A stretch of DNA of 6,132 bases from Bacteroidota bacterium. GTDB lineage: Bacteria > Bacteroidota > Bacteroidia > Chitinophagales > Chitinophagaceae. This document shows positions 1 through 5,154 of this stretch, piece by piece (position 1 is the stretch's first letter; each line of letters opens with the position of its first letter). Where the stretch lies: positions 10,296-16,427 of the forward strand of contig JAPLER010000026.1 in the NCBI GenBank assembly GCA_026391115.1, written 5' to 3'. The notes beneath the pieces are model-generated. The model searched no databases, had not been told where the DNA came from, and saw only the letters and a list, made by a program, of their open reading frames with translations. The position numbers and the translations under genes are program-made.

Positions 1-458
1 TCATCTAAAAGTAAAATAGCAGTATCGCTAAAAAAAGCTTTTGCCAATTTTAGCCTTTGTTTCATTCCACTACTAAAGTATCTTACTTGCTTTTGTGCTG
101 CATTGGTCAGTTGTACTTGCTCCAAAATTTGGGCTATAGAAAAATTATTTATACTACTTTTAAATTGTAAATGGAATTGCAGAAATTCTGTTGCAGTCAT
201 TTCTTCAATCAATTCTAAATATGGTGCAGCAACAGAAATATTTTTATAAAAATCTTCATTTGCTTCTTCATTATCAACAAAAATCTTTCCTTCACTTGGA
301 ATAATAAAACCTGCAATTATTTGTAGCAAAGTACTTTTACCACTACCATTTAATCCAGTAATAGCATAGGTTTCTTTGGTATTAAAAGTATAATCAAGGT
401 TTTTAAACAACCATTCTTTGTTATACTTTTTTGATATGTTTTTTAATTGAATTGTCAT
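1..458 (-). CDS. ABC transporter ATP-binding protein, C-terminal part missing at the left edge
   Basis: Translating the minus strand from the ATG at 458 gives 152 uninterrupted codons before the window ends. The protein starts MTIQLKNISKKYNK and has a Walker A loop GLNGSGKST at residues 35-43, a degenerate signature motif FSSGMKQR at 128-135, and the start of Walker B (ILLLD, 148-152), with the next codon beginning GA as expected for Glu. This is the nucleotide-binding subunit of an ABC transporter and would sit on the cytoplasmic face of the inner membrane, driving transport by ATP hydrolysis. The D-loop, H-switch and the membrane partner lie outside the window, so the substrate is unknown. 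Where a Q-loop glutamine is expected there is ISVAAPYLEL (74-83) with no Gln. An in-frame TGA at 471-473 makes the ATG at 458 the only reasonable start. The gene lies 80 bp after glmM on the same strand. Confidence 0.93.
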   Translation of the reverse strand, partial: MTIQLKNISKKYNKEWLFKNLDYTFNTKETYAITGLNGSGKSTLLQIIAGFIIPSEGKIFVDNEEANEDFYKNISVAAPYLELIEEMTATEFLQFHLQFKSSINNFSIAQILEQVQLTNAAQKQVRYFSSGMKQRLKLAKAFFSDTAILLLD

Positions 459-469
459 AGAAGTTATTC

Positions 470-534
470 GTCATAAGAGTCATTTATCATTGTTCAATAA
501 GTTTCAATGACTTAATGACTATTCACTTTATGAC
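470..534. repeat. Nested imperfect hairpin and 8-bp tandem repeats between glmM and the ABC gene
   Basis: Three pairs of inverted arms nest in this spacer: GTCATAA (470-476) with TTATGAC (528-534), AGTCATT (478-484) with AATGACT (514-520), and TCATTG (487-492) with CAATGA (505-510). The apical loop is about 12 bases. The right half is also a degenerate tandem array: AATGACTT (506-513), AATGACT (514-520), ATTCACTT (521-528), TATGACTT (529-536). It begins two bases after the glmM stop codon and is transcribed if glmM and the ABC gene share a message. It lacks a T-tract, so it is not a standard intrinsic terminator. Function is unknown; an intercistronic RNA structure or a REP-like repeat are possible readings. 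Confidence 0.65.
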
Positions 535-538
535 TTTA

Positions 539-1921
539 TTAAATCGCTTCGTTAATATCTTGCATTATTCTATTAGCAATATTATTTGCAGTTGTAGCAA
601 AACTGCTTTCACTGTAAATTCTAATAATTGGTTCAGTATTACTTGGTCGTAAATGCACCCAATCATTATCAAACTCTATCTTTAATCCATCTTCGGTATT
701 AATTGGATTTTTTTTGTATTTGGTTTTTATATGTTTAAATACTTTTTCAATATCAATCCCTTCCTTTAAATCAATTTTATTTTTACTTATAACGTAGTCA
801 GGATAAGTGTTTCGTAGTTGCCTTGCCGTTTTATTTTCATTTGCCAAATGTGTTAAAAACAAAGCAATACCAATTAGTGCATCTCGGCCATAATGCAAAT
901 CAGGAACAATAATTCCCCCGTTTCCTTCGCCACCAATTACAGCATTTGTTGCTTTCATTTTATTTACAACATTCACTTCTCCTACTGCACTAGGCGTGTA
1001 AATGCCCCCAGCTTTTTCTGTAACATCACGCAATGCTCTTGTGCTACTCATATTGCTAACAGTGTTGCCCAGCTTATGTTTCAACACAAAATCTGCAACA
1101 GCAACTAATGTATATTCTTCGCCAAAAAGAAGTCCATCTTCTGTTACAAAACAAAGTCTGTCCACATCTGGATCAACAGCTATTCCTAAATCTGCCTTAT
1201 GTTTTACAACTTCGCTACACAACTCGTTTAAGTGTTGTGGCAAGGGTTCGGGATTGTGTGCAAAATTTCCAGTAATATCTCCATTTAAAACAATTATATC
1301 ATCTACTCCAATAGCTCTTAACAATTCAGGTACAGCAAATGCACCAGTACTATTTATGGCATCAACAACAACTTTAAATTTCTTATTTGTTATAGCATTT
1401 ACATCAACCAAAGGATATTTTACAATAGCATTAATATGTTGTTGCAATGCAGTTGTGTTTTTTATATGAGAGCCCAAATCATCAACATTTACGAAATCAT
1501 AATTTCCCTCAAGTGCTATGTCTAAAACCATTTGCACGTTTGTAGCATCTAAAAATTCTCCTTTATTATTTAGCAGTTTTAATGCATTCCATTCTTTAGG
1601 GTTATGACTTGCAGTTAAAATAATTCCACCGCTTGCTTGCTCAAAAACAACAGCCATTTCTACAGTGGGCGTAGTGCTTAAACCCACATCAACCACATCA
1701 ATACCAATTGCGTTAATGGTGCTTACCACAATGTTTTGAACAAGTTCGCCACTTATTCTTCCATCACGTCCAATAACTATTTTTTTGTTAGGATAATTTT
1801 GTTGCAAAAACCATTTGCTGTAAGCAGCAGCATATTTTACAATATCAAAAGGTGATAAACCCTCACCAACTTTGCCACCAATTGTGCCACGAATACCAGA
1901 AATACTTGTAATTAAAGCCAT
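539..1921 (-). CDS. glmM: Phosphoglucosamine mutase (alpha-D-phosphohexomutase family)
   Basis: This 460-residue protein has every hallmark of the phosphohexomutase family in the right order: N-terminal SGIRGTIGG (8-16), the phosphoserine loop TASHNP with catalytic Ser105 (103-108), the Mg-binding loop DPDVDR (250-255), the sugar-specificity loop GEGNGG (331-336) and the phosphate-binding loop RPSNTEP (425-431). The family interconverts hexose 1- and 6-phosphates through a phosphoserine intermediate. GlmM converts glucosamine-6-phosphate to glucosamine-1-phosphate in the cytoplasm, a step towards UDP-GlcNAc for peptidoglycan and lipid A. The GEGNGG loop and the length fit the archaeal/Bacteroidota GlmM type, but some activity on mannose or glucose phosphates cannot be excluded. 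The length is complete, there is no frameshift, and the ATG at 1921 directly precedes the conserved N-terminus. It lies 90 bp after ubiX. Confidence 0.93.
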   Translation of the reverse strand: MALITSISGIRGTIGGKVGEGLSPFDIVKYAAAYSKWFLQQNYPNKKIVIGRDGRISGELVQNIVVSTINAIGIDVVDVGLSTTPTVEMAVVFEQASGGIILTASHNPKEWNALKLLNNKGEFLDATNVQMVLDIALEGNYDFVNVDDLGSHIKNTTALQQHINAIVKYPLVDVNAITNKKFKVVVDAINSTGAFAVPELLRAIGVDDIIVLNGDITGNFAHNPEPLPQHLNELCSEVVKHKADLGIAVDPDVDRLCFVTEDGLLFGEEYTLVAVADFVLKHKLGNTVSNMSSTRALRDVTEKAGGIYTPSAVGEVNVVNKMKATNAVIGGEGNGGIIVPDLHYGRDALIGIALFLTHLANENKTARQLRNTYPDYVISKNKIDLKEGIDIEKVFKHIKTKYKKNPINTEDGLKIEFDNDWVHLRPSNTEPIIRIYSESSFATTANNIANRIMQDINEAI

Positions 1922-1928
1922 TATTTAT

Positions 1929-1942
1929 GTACGATGTACGAT
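1929..1942. repeat. Two perfect copies of GTACGAT upstream of glmM
   Basis: GTACGAT occurs twice head to tail (1929-1935 and 1936-1942), starting eight bases upstream of the glmM start codon. On the coding strand it reads ATCGTACATCGTAC. It lies in the 90-bp gap between ubiX and glmM, in what would be the glmM leader. No function is evident. It resembles the other short-period repeats in gaps of this window only in style, not in sequence. Confidence 0.5.
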
Positions 1943-2011
1943 TTATTTCGATGCAAAGAAAGATGTTTGAGAGTAATAGCTTGAAAATTTATAATTACAT
2001 ATTGTTATTTA

Positions 2012-2575
2012 TTAATTATTTTCTCCCCATTTATAACTATTCAATTCAAATTCCGCAAGTTGCAAAACTCTATCAATTACAGTAGCAGCAAGTTGTTCAA
2101 AGGTTTTTGGTAAACTATAAAACGATGGTGTTGCAGGACAAATAATTCCTCCAGCCTGGGTTATAGTTTCCATATTTTTTATATGAATAAGATTGTAAGG
2201 TGTTTCTCTTGGCACAAGAATAAGTTGTCTTCTTTCTTTAAATATCACATCTGCTGCACGAGTAATTACGTCATCGCTTATGCCGCTGGCAATTCTGCCT
2301 AACATTCCCATACTACAAGGCACAATAATCATTTTATTAAACATTGCACTACCACTTGCAAAAGGTGCATTGAAGTCATTTTTTTCGTAGAATGTAAAAG
2401 GATATTTTTTGTAATCATCATTGCCCATTTCTGTTTGCCAAACAGTTTTTGCATTGCTGCTCATTACAATTGCAACAGTATTATATTGGTCTTTTAACGC
2501 AACTAATTTATCAAGCAAAACTTTTGCATAAATGCTGCCACTTGCACCAGTAATCGCTACTACTATTTTATTCAT
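2012..2575 (-). CDS. ubiX: Flavin prenyltransferase UbiX
   Basis: The 187-residue protein begins MNKIVVAITGASGSIYA, the phosphate/FMN-binding start of UbiX/Pad1 flavoproteins, and carries the family block from SMGMLGRIASG through the RAADV, KERRQLILVPRETP and IHIKNM segments (88-135). Recalling the Pseudomonas UbiX active site, the matching residues all appear present: Ser12 in GASG, Glu49, Lys113, Glu124, Tyr153, Arg169 and Trp183 in the C-terminal YKWGENN. UbiX joins dimethylallyl phosphate to FMN to make prenylated FMN, the cofactor of UbiD-type decarboxylases. It is a soluble cytoplasmic enzyme that forms dodecamers. No ubiD is in this window, so the partner (quinone synthesis or another decarboxylation) is not identified. 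The ATG at 2575 is supported by a strong ribosome-binding site. It lies 59 bp after the membrane protein gene, so it may be cotranscribed with the sigma-factor genes. Confidence 0.94.
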   Translation of the reverse strand: MNKIVVAITGASGSIYAKVLLDKLVALKDQYNTVAIVMSSNAKTVWQTEMGNDDYKKYPFTFYEKNDFNAPFASGSAMFNKMIIVPCSMGMLGRIASGISDDVITRAADVIFKERRQLILVPRETPYNLIHIKNMETITQAGGIICPATPSFYSLPKTFEQLAATVIDRVLQLAEFELNSYKWGENN

Positions 2576-2584
2576 AAGTACCTA

Positions 2585-2590
2585 CCTCCC
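2585..2590 (-). promoter_or_regulatory. Strong Shine-Dalgarno site GGGAGG for ubiX
   Basis: The coding strand reads TTTAGGGAGGTAGGTACTT immediately before ATG, placing GGGAGG nine bases upstream of the start codon. This fixes the ubiX start. It stands out because I see no comparable site before the other genes here, in line with the weak use of Shine-Dalgarno pairing in Bacteroidota. Confidence 0.7.
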
Positions 2591-2634
2591 TAAAGAAGAA
2601 TTTTTAATTAGAAAAAAATATTTTACTAAACCCT

Positions 2635-3267
2635 TTACAACTCAATATCATCAATCATTTGCTTTAATTGTTGTAAATGATTTCCATATAATTTATTTAA
2701 ATACCATTTTGTAAAAAAATACATCAACACACTAAATACTGCTATAACAATAATTAAAATAATAATATATTTTTTAGGCAAAGGAATATCGAAATATTGT
2801 GTAGAATTTGTTGCGTGATATTGCATATCGTTATAAGCCAAATACAATGAACTTATAAAACAAATAGGAATTAACAACATTGTAAATTGAAAACATCTTT
2901 TTACAAATTGCGATAATAAGCTATGCAACGAAACAATATTTTCTTTAACTGATAATTTAATAAAACTTGCGTTTTTTGTTTTGATAAATAAGTAAAATAA
3001 AACAATAATAAATAGTGCTAATATTATTGAGAAAAAGCCAAAATAAATTCTTATCCCTTTTATATCAGCAAAAAATGCAAGTAGTGCAAACACAATTATA
3101 AATGCTAACCCAAAAAATATCTCAAACTGTAAGCTTTTCGTTATTTTTTCTAAAATAGAATTTGTTTTTATGGTATGCAAATTAGTAATTCCACTTACTG
3201 GCAACTCAAAGTTGGGTGTAGCTTCTAGCTGTTTATTAATTTGTATTTTAAAATCGTCTAAATTCAT
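2635..3267 (-). CDS. Four-helix membrane protein, candidate partner (anti-sigma) of the adjacent sigma factor
   Basis: I do not recognise a named family. The 210-residue protein has a hydrophilic N-terminal segment of about 48 residues (MNLDDFKIQINKQ...), then four likely membrane helices at about 49-67, 73-95, 127-145 and 166-187, and a short charged tail (LQQLKQMIDDIEL). There is no signal peptide and no zinc-type anti-sigma motif (HxxxCxxC). It starts 56 bp after the stop of the ECF sigma factor gene on the same strand. ECF factors are often encoded next to a membrane protein that restrains them, so the N-terminal or loop segments could bind the sigma factor on the cytoplasmic side; this is inference from position and topology only. 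An unrelated inner-membrane protein is the alternative. Codons are very AT-rich, like the neighbours. Confidence 0.85.
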   Translation of the reverse strand: MNLDDFKIQINKQLEATPNFELPVSGITNLHTIKTNSILEKITKSLQFEIFFGLAFIIVFALLAFFADIKGIRIYFGFFSIILALFIIVLFYLFIKTKNASFIKLSVKENIVSLHSLLSQFVKRCFQFTMLLIPICFISSLYLAYNDMQYHATNSTQYFDIPLPKKYIIILIIVIAVFSVLMYFFTKWYLNKLYGNHLQQLKQMIDDIEL

Positions 3268-3292
3268 TTTTATAATTTTCTACATAGTTTAC

Positions 3293-3316
3293 CACAAAGG
3301 AGCTAAGCCATAAAGA
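3293..3316. repeat. Three degenerate 8-bp units between the sigma factor and membrane protein genes
   Basis: The plus strand reads CACAAAGG, AGCTAAGC, CATAAAGA (3293-3300, 3301-3308, 3309-3316), an 8-base period with a conserved AAG-like core. It ends seven bases before the sigma factor gene's stop codon on the plus-strand map, in the 56-bp spacer. From memory, similar CACAAAGGC-type strings are frequent in intergenic DNA of several bacterial groups, but this was not searched. The repeat is imperfect and could be chance. Confidence 0.35.
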
Positions 3317-3323
3317 TTTTTAT

Positions 3324-3815
3324 TTATTGCTTGAAATTTTTCTCTGCTTCTTCTTTCAATTTTAATTTCAAACGATTCATTTTTACCGCAACATTATTTG
3401 GCGTAATTCCTAGTGTTTCCGAAATTTCGATATAGCTATAATCTTCTAAATACAGCATCACAAGGGCTTTATCAATTTTGTTTAAATTACCAATAGCTGT
3501 ATACATTGCTTTAAACTGTTCTTCTCTTTCATCTTCTACATTTCTTAACTCAGGCAATACTTCATTATAAATTGCTTGTACTTGCTTTTTTTCTTTTTTA
3601 AAAAATGTAATAGCTGTGTTCAATGCTATTCGATACAACCAAGTACTAAATTGTGCATCGCCTCTAAATAAGTGATAACTTTTCCAAGCCTGCAAACAAA
3701 TTTCTTGAAACAAATCTTGTCTATCAGTCTTATCTTCTACATATAAATTACAAACTTTGTAAATTATTTTTTGATGTTTGGTAATAAGGCTTGTAAACTC
3801 TTGCTGCTGGTGCAT
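3324..3815 (-). CDS. ECF-type RNA polymerase sigma factor (sigma-70 family)
   Basis: The 163-residue protein has the two-domain plan of ECF sigma factors. Sigma-2 spans about 9-76, with DRQDLFQEICLQAW (31-44) as the core-binding region 2.2 and FSTWLYRIALNTAI (56-69) as the -10-binding region 2.3/2.4. A charged linker follows (73-105), then sigma-4 at about 107-155 with a helix-turn-helix around YSYIEISETLGITPNNVAVKMNRLK (126-150). It would direct RNA polymerase to a specific promoter set in response to an envelope or stress signal. No C-terminal extension is present. The next gene on the strand encodes a four-helix membrane protein, a candidate regulator. Upstream are a terminator isolating it from the DUF1573 genes and a 15-base element nearly identical to one before the first DUF1573 gene. 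No Shine-Dalgarno site is visible before the ATG at 3815. Confidence 0.93.
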   Translation of the reverse strand: MHQQQEFTSLITKHQKIIYKVCNLYVEDKTDRQDLFQEICLQAWKSYHLFRGDAQFSTWLYRIALNTAITFFKKEKKQVQAIYNEVLPELRNVEDEREEQFKAMYTAIGNLNKIDKALVMLYLEDYSYIEISETLGITPNNVAVKMNRLKLKLKEEAEKNFKQ

Positions 3816-3830
3816 CTAAATTGTAATCTT

Positions 3831-3845
3831 GGCGTAAAAATAAGT
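3831..3845 (-). promoter_or_regulatory. Candidate promoter element upstream of the ECF sigma factor gene
   Basis: The plus strand reads GGCGTAAAAATAAGT (coding strand ACTTATTTTTACGCC). It ends 15 bases before the start codon. The same string with one change (GGTGTAAAAATAAGT) lies 14 bases before the first DUF1573 gene. The coding-strand core TATTTTTA is close to the Bacteroidota -7 box TAnnTTTG, but no TTG at the usual -33 spacing is visible. It could be a housekeeping promoter, a target of the sigma factor itself, or an operator. Confidence 0.4.
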
Positions 3846-3865
3846 ATTTGTAGTTGGTCTATTGA

Positions 3866-3910
3866 TGCAATAAAAAAACCTACATCTAAGATGTAGGTTT
3901 TTTTATTGCA
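3866..3910 (-). terminator. Palindromic intrinsic terminator after the DUF1573 genes
   Basis: Two perfect 22-base arms (3866-3887 and 3889-3910) flank a single central base. The core CCTACATC-TAA-GATGTAGG is framed by seven A on one side and seven T on the other, so the transcript forms a GC-containing stem followed by a U-tract. It starts nine bases beyond the stop codon of the 3920-4357 gene and lies before the sigma factor promoter region, so it most likely ends the DUF1573 transcript. It is symmetric and could act on either strand, but no plus-strand gene leads into it. Confidence 0.9.
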
Positions 3911-3919
3911 ATTTATAAA

Positions 3920-4357
3920 TTATCCTTTACTAGATGGGGTAGCACTTTTCAACACTTCTCCTTCAATTGTTAAAATAGAAGGCTCAGCAACACCCAAAAA
4001 CTTAACTGTTACAGTTTTTGTAAATGGGCCTGGATTTTTTGCATTATATGTTACTTTTATGGCACTAGTTTTTCCTTTTAAAATTGGAGCTTTTGAATAC
4101 TCAGGAGTTGTGCAACCACATTGTGCAGTTGCTTGTTCAATAATTAAAGGTTTAGAGCCGTTATTTTTTACAGTAAACGAGATACTTTTAGGAACATCTT
4201 GTCTAATTTTTCCAAAGCTATGTTTAACCTTGTCAAAATTAACCACACTAGGTGTAGCAGCAACTGGTGCAGTCGCTGAAGTTGGGGTTGATTGCTTTTG
4301 AGCGTTTAGGCAAATTGCATTGCATAAAAGTATTAAACCCAAAAATATTTTTTTCAT
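3920..4357 (-). CDS. Exported DUF1573 domain protein (shorter paralogue)
   Basis: The 145-residue protein opens with a Sec signal peptide, MKKIFLGLILLCNAICLNA, with likely cleavage before Gln20. A Thr/Ala/Pro-rich linker (21-38) follows, then a single DUF1573 domain (about 39-136): FGKI at 48-51, the FTVKNNGSKPL strand at 61-71, and the hallmark CGCTTPEY at 80-87, followed by GKTSAIKVTYNAKNPGPFTKTV. DUF1573 domains are beta-sandwich modules common in Bacteroidota and have no settled function; the conserved Cys pair might bind a ligand or form a disulfide, but this is not known. The protein should act in the periplasm or at the surface. It lies 26 bp after a longer DUF1573 gene and the two are probably cotranscribed, with a strong terminator after this gene. 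No lipobox is evident. Confidence 0.92.
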   Translation of the reverse strand: MKKIFLGLILLCNAICLNAQKQSTPTSATAPVAATPSVVNFDKVKHSFGKIRQDVPKSISFTVKNNGSKPLIIEQATAQCGCTTPEYSKAPILKGKTSAIKVTYNAKNPGPFTKTVTVKFLGVAEPSILTIEGEVLKSATPSSKG

Positions 4358-4383
4358 AATTAAGATTTATCAGGTTGTTAAAA

Positions 4384-5004
4384 TTATTTACCGCCTTCTG
4401 GTTTCAATTTTTCTGTTCCATTGTTTGCTGGAGCAGATTCTGTAGGAACTGCATAAGTTTCTCCTTTAAAAGTTACTACTTTAGGGCTGTGTCCCTTTAG
4501 TGTTACAGTTACAGATTTTGAAAATGGACTACCGCTTCCTGGAGCACCACCATTATAGCCTAAAACAATTTTAGCACTTTCTCCTGGTAATATTTTTTGA
4601 TTTTGTTGATATTCTGGAGTTGTGCAACCACAGCCTGGTTGAACTAATGTTAATTCTTGTGTTTCAGAACTTATATTTTTTATAAATAATTCATATTTAG
4701 CTTGTTTACCAGCAGGTATTTTGCCAAAATCATATGCATCATTTTTAAATTCAAAATTCTTGTTTGGATCTAAAAGTGGAGCAGGAGGAGGTGCAGGTGC
4801 TACAACTTGTGGTTGTATGCTCTCGGTAGTAGCTGATTCTTTAATTGGAGCGACTGCCTCTACAGCCTGTTCAACTTTTGGTAAACCAGGTTTAGTTACA
4901 GCTTTAGTAGTTTTTTTTGCAGGAGGTTGAGTTGCAACTTTTGCTTCTACTTTTTTAGCAACTGGTTGGGTAAGCGAAATTGATAATAGAAATAATTTTT
5001 TCAT
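4384..5004 (-). CDS. DUF1573 domain protein with Pro/Ala/Lys-rich linker and an atypically short signal sequence
   Basis: The 206-residue protein has a C-terminal DUF1573 domain (about 82-186) with FGKI at 93-96 and CGCTTPEY at 125-132. The 32-residue distance between these motifs is the same as in the neighbouring paralogue, pointing to tandem duplication. Residues 22-80 are a low-complexity Pro/Ala/Lys/Val linker including APAPPPAP. The N-terminus MKKLFLLSISLTQPVAKKVEA begins like a signal peptide, but the hydrophobic core is only about eight residues (4-11) and two lysines follow; VEA at 19-21 could be a cleavage site. An in-frame stop 12 bases upstream of the ATG rules out a longer start. 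The neighbour and family imply export, but the truncated-looking signal leaves this uncertain. A shared 15-base element lies 14 bases upstream, and this is the first gene of the pair. Confidence 0.9.
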   Translation of the reverse strand: MKKLFLLSISLTQPVAKKVEAKVATQPPAKKTTKAVTKPGLPKVEQAVEAVAPIKESATTESIQPQVVAPAPPPAPLLDPNKNFEFKNDAYDFGKIPAGKQAKYELFIKNISSETQELTLVQPGCGCTTPEYQQNQKILPGESAKIVLGYNGGAPGSGSPFSKSVTVTLKGHSPKVVTFKGETYAVPTESAPANNGTEKLKPEGGK

Positions 5005-5018
5005 AATTTTTATTTAAC

Positions 5019-5033
5019 GGTGTAAAAATAAGT
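5019..5033 (-). promoter_or_regulatory. Candidate promoter element upstream of the DUF1573 genes
   Basis: The plus strand reads GGTGTAAAAATAAGT (coding strand ACTTATTTTTACACC), ending 14 bases before the start codon at 5004. It matches the element before the sigma factor gene at 14 of 15 bases. On the coding strand a TTG (complement of 5047-5049) lies 16 bases upstream of the TATTTTTA core, shorter than the usual Bacteroidota -33/-7 spacing. The gap 5005-5154 holds this element and the next gene's terminator, with no coding sequence. Confidence 0.4.
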
Positions 5034-5103
5034 CGCGAATGTAAATCAATGATTTAAAATAAACTTAAAAATATTTGGTAATCATTAAGCCAAACATTGA
5101 GCC

Positions 5104-5137
5104 AAAAAAAAGAGTTGCTTAGTAAGCAACTCTTTTT
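5104..5137 (-). terminator. Intrinsic terminator after the BamE-like gene
   Basis: Fifteen-base arms (5107-5121 and 5123-5137) pair perfectly around one central base. The core is AGAGTTGCTT-AGT-AAGCAACTCT. In the minus-strand transcript the stem is followed by a run of eight U (complement of 5104-5111, partly in the stem). It begins 17 bases after the stop codon of the 5155-5547 gene and separates it from the DUF1573 genes. Confidence 0.9.
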
Positions 5138-5154
5138 AAACTTATTTTAATAAT

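Noticed and set aside
893..1469. Two overlapping plus-strand open frames opposite glmM
   Set aside because: Both lie wholly inside the clearly real glmM on the other strand, and their translations (Cys/Ser/Asn-rich, no motif) look like antisense reading of a conserved enzyme.
1954..1961. TTTCTTTG on the coding strand before glmM as a -7 box
   Set aside because: It misses the conserved A of TAnnTTTG and no TTG lies at the usual spacing.
2532..2714. 60-residue plus-strand open frame across the ubiX start
   Set aside because: It overlaps the start of ubiX and the end of the membrane protein gene, shows no motif or ribosome-binding site, and reads like antisense.
3906..4301. 131-residue plus-strand open frame opposite the shorter DUF1573 gene
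   Set aside because: It is antisense to a gene with a signal peptide and the CGCTTPEY motif, and it starts inside the terminator palindrome.
4721..4930. 69-residue plus-strand Gly/Ala-rich open frame opposite the longer DUF1573 gene
   Set aside because: The Gly/Ala/Thr-rich sequence is the mirror of the Pro/Ala-rich linker codons on the real strand.
5066..5073. Second TATTTTTA (coding strand) upstream of the DUF1573 genes
   Set aside because: It matches only the AT-rich core and lacks the flanking ACRCC part shared by the two candidate elements; such strings are expected by chance here.
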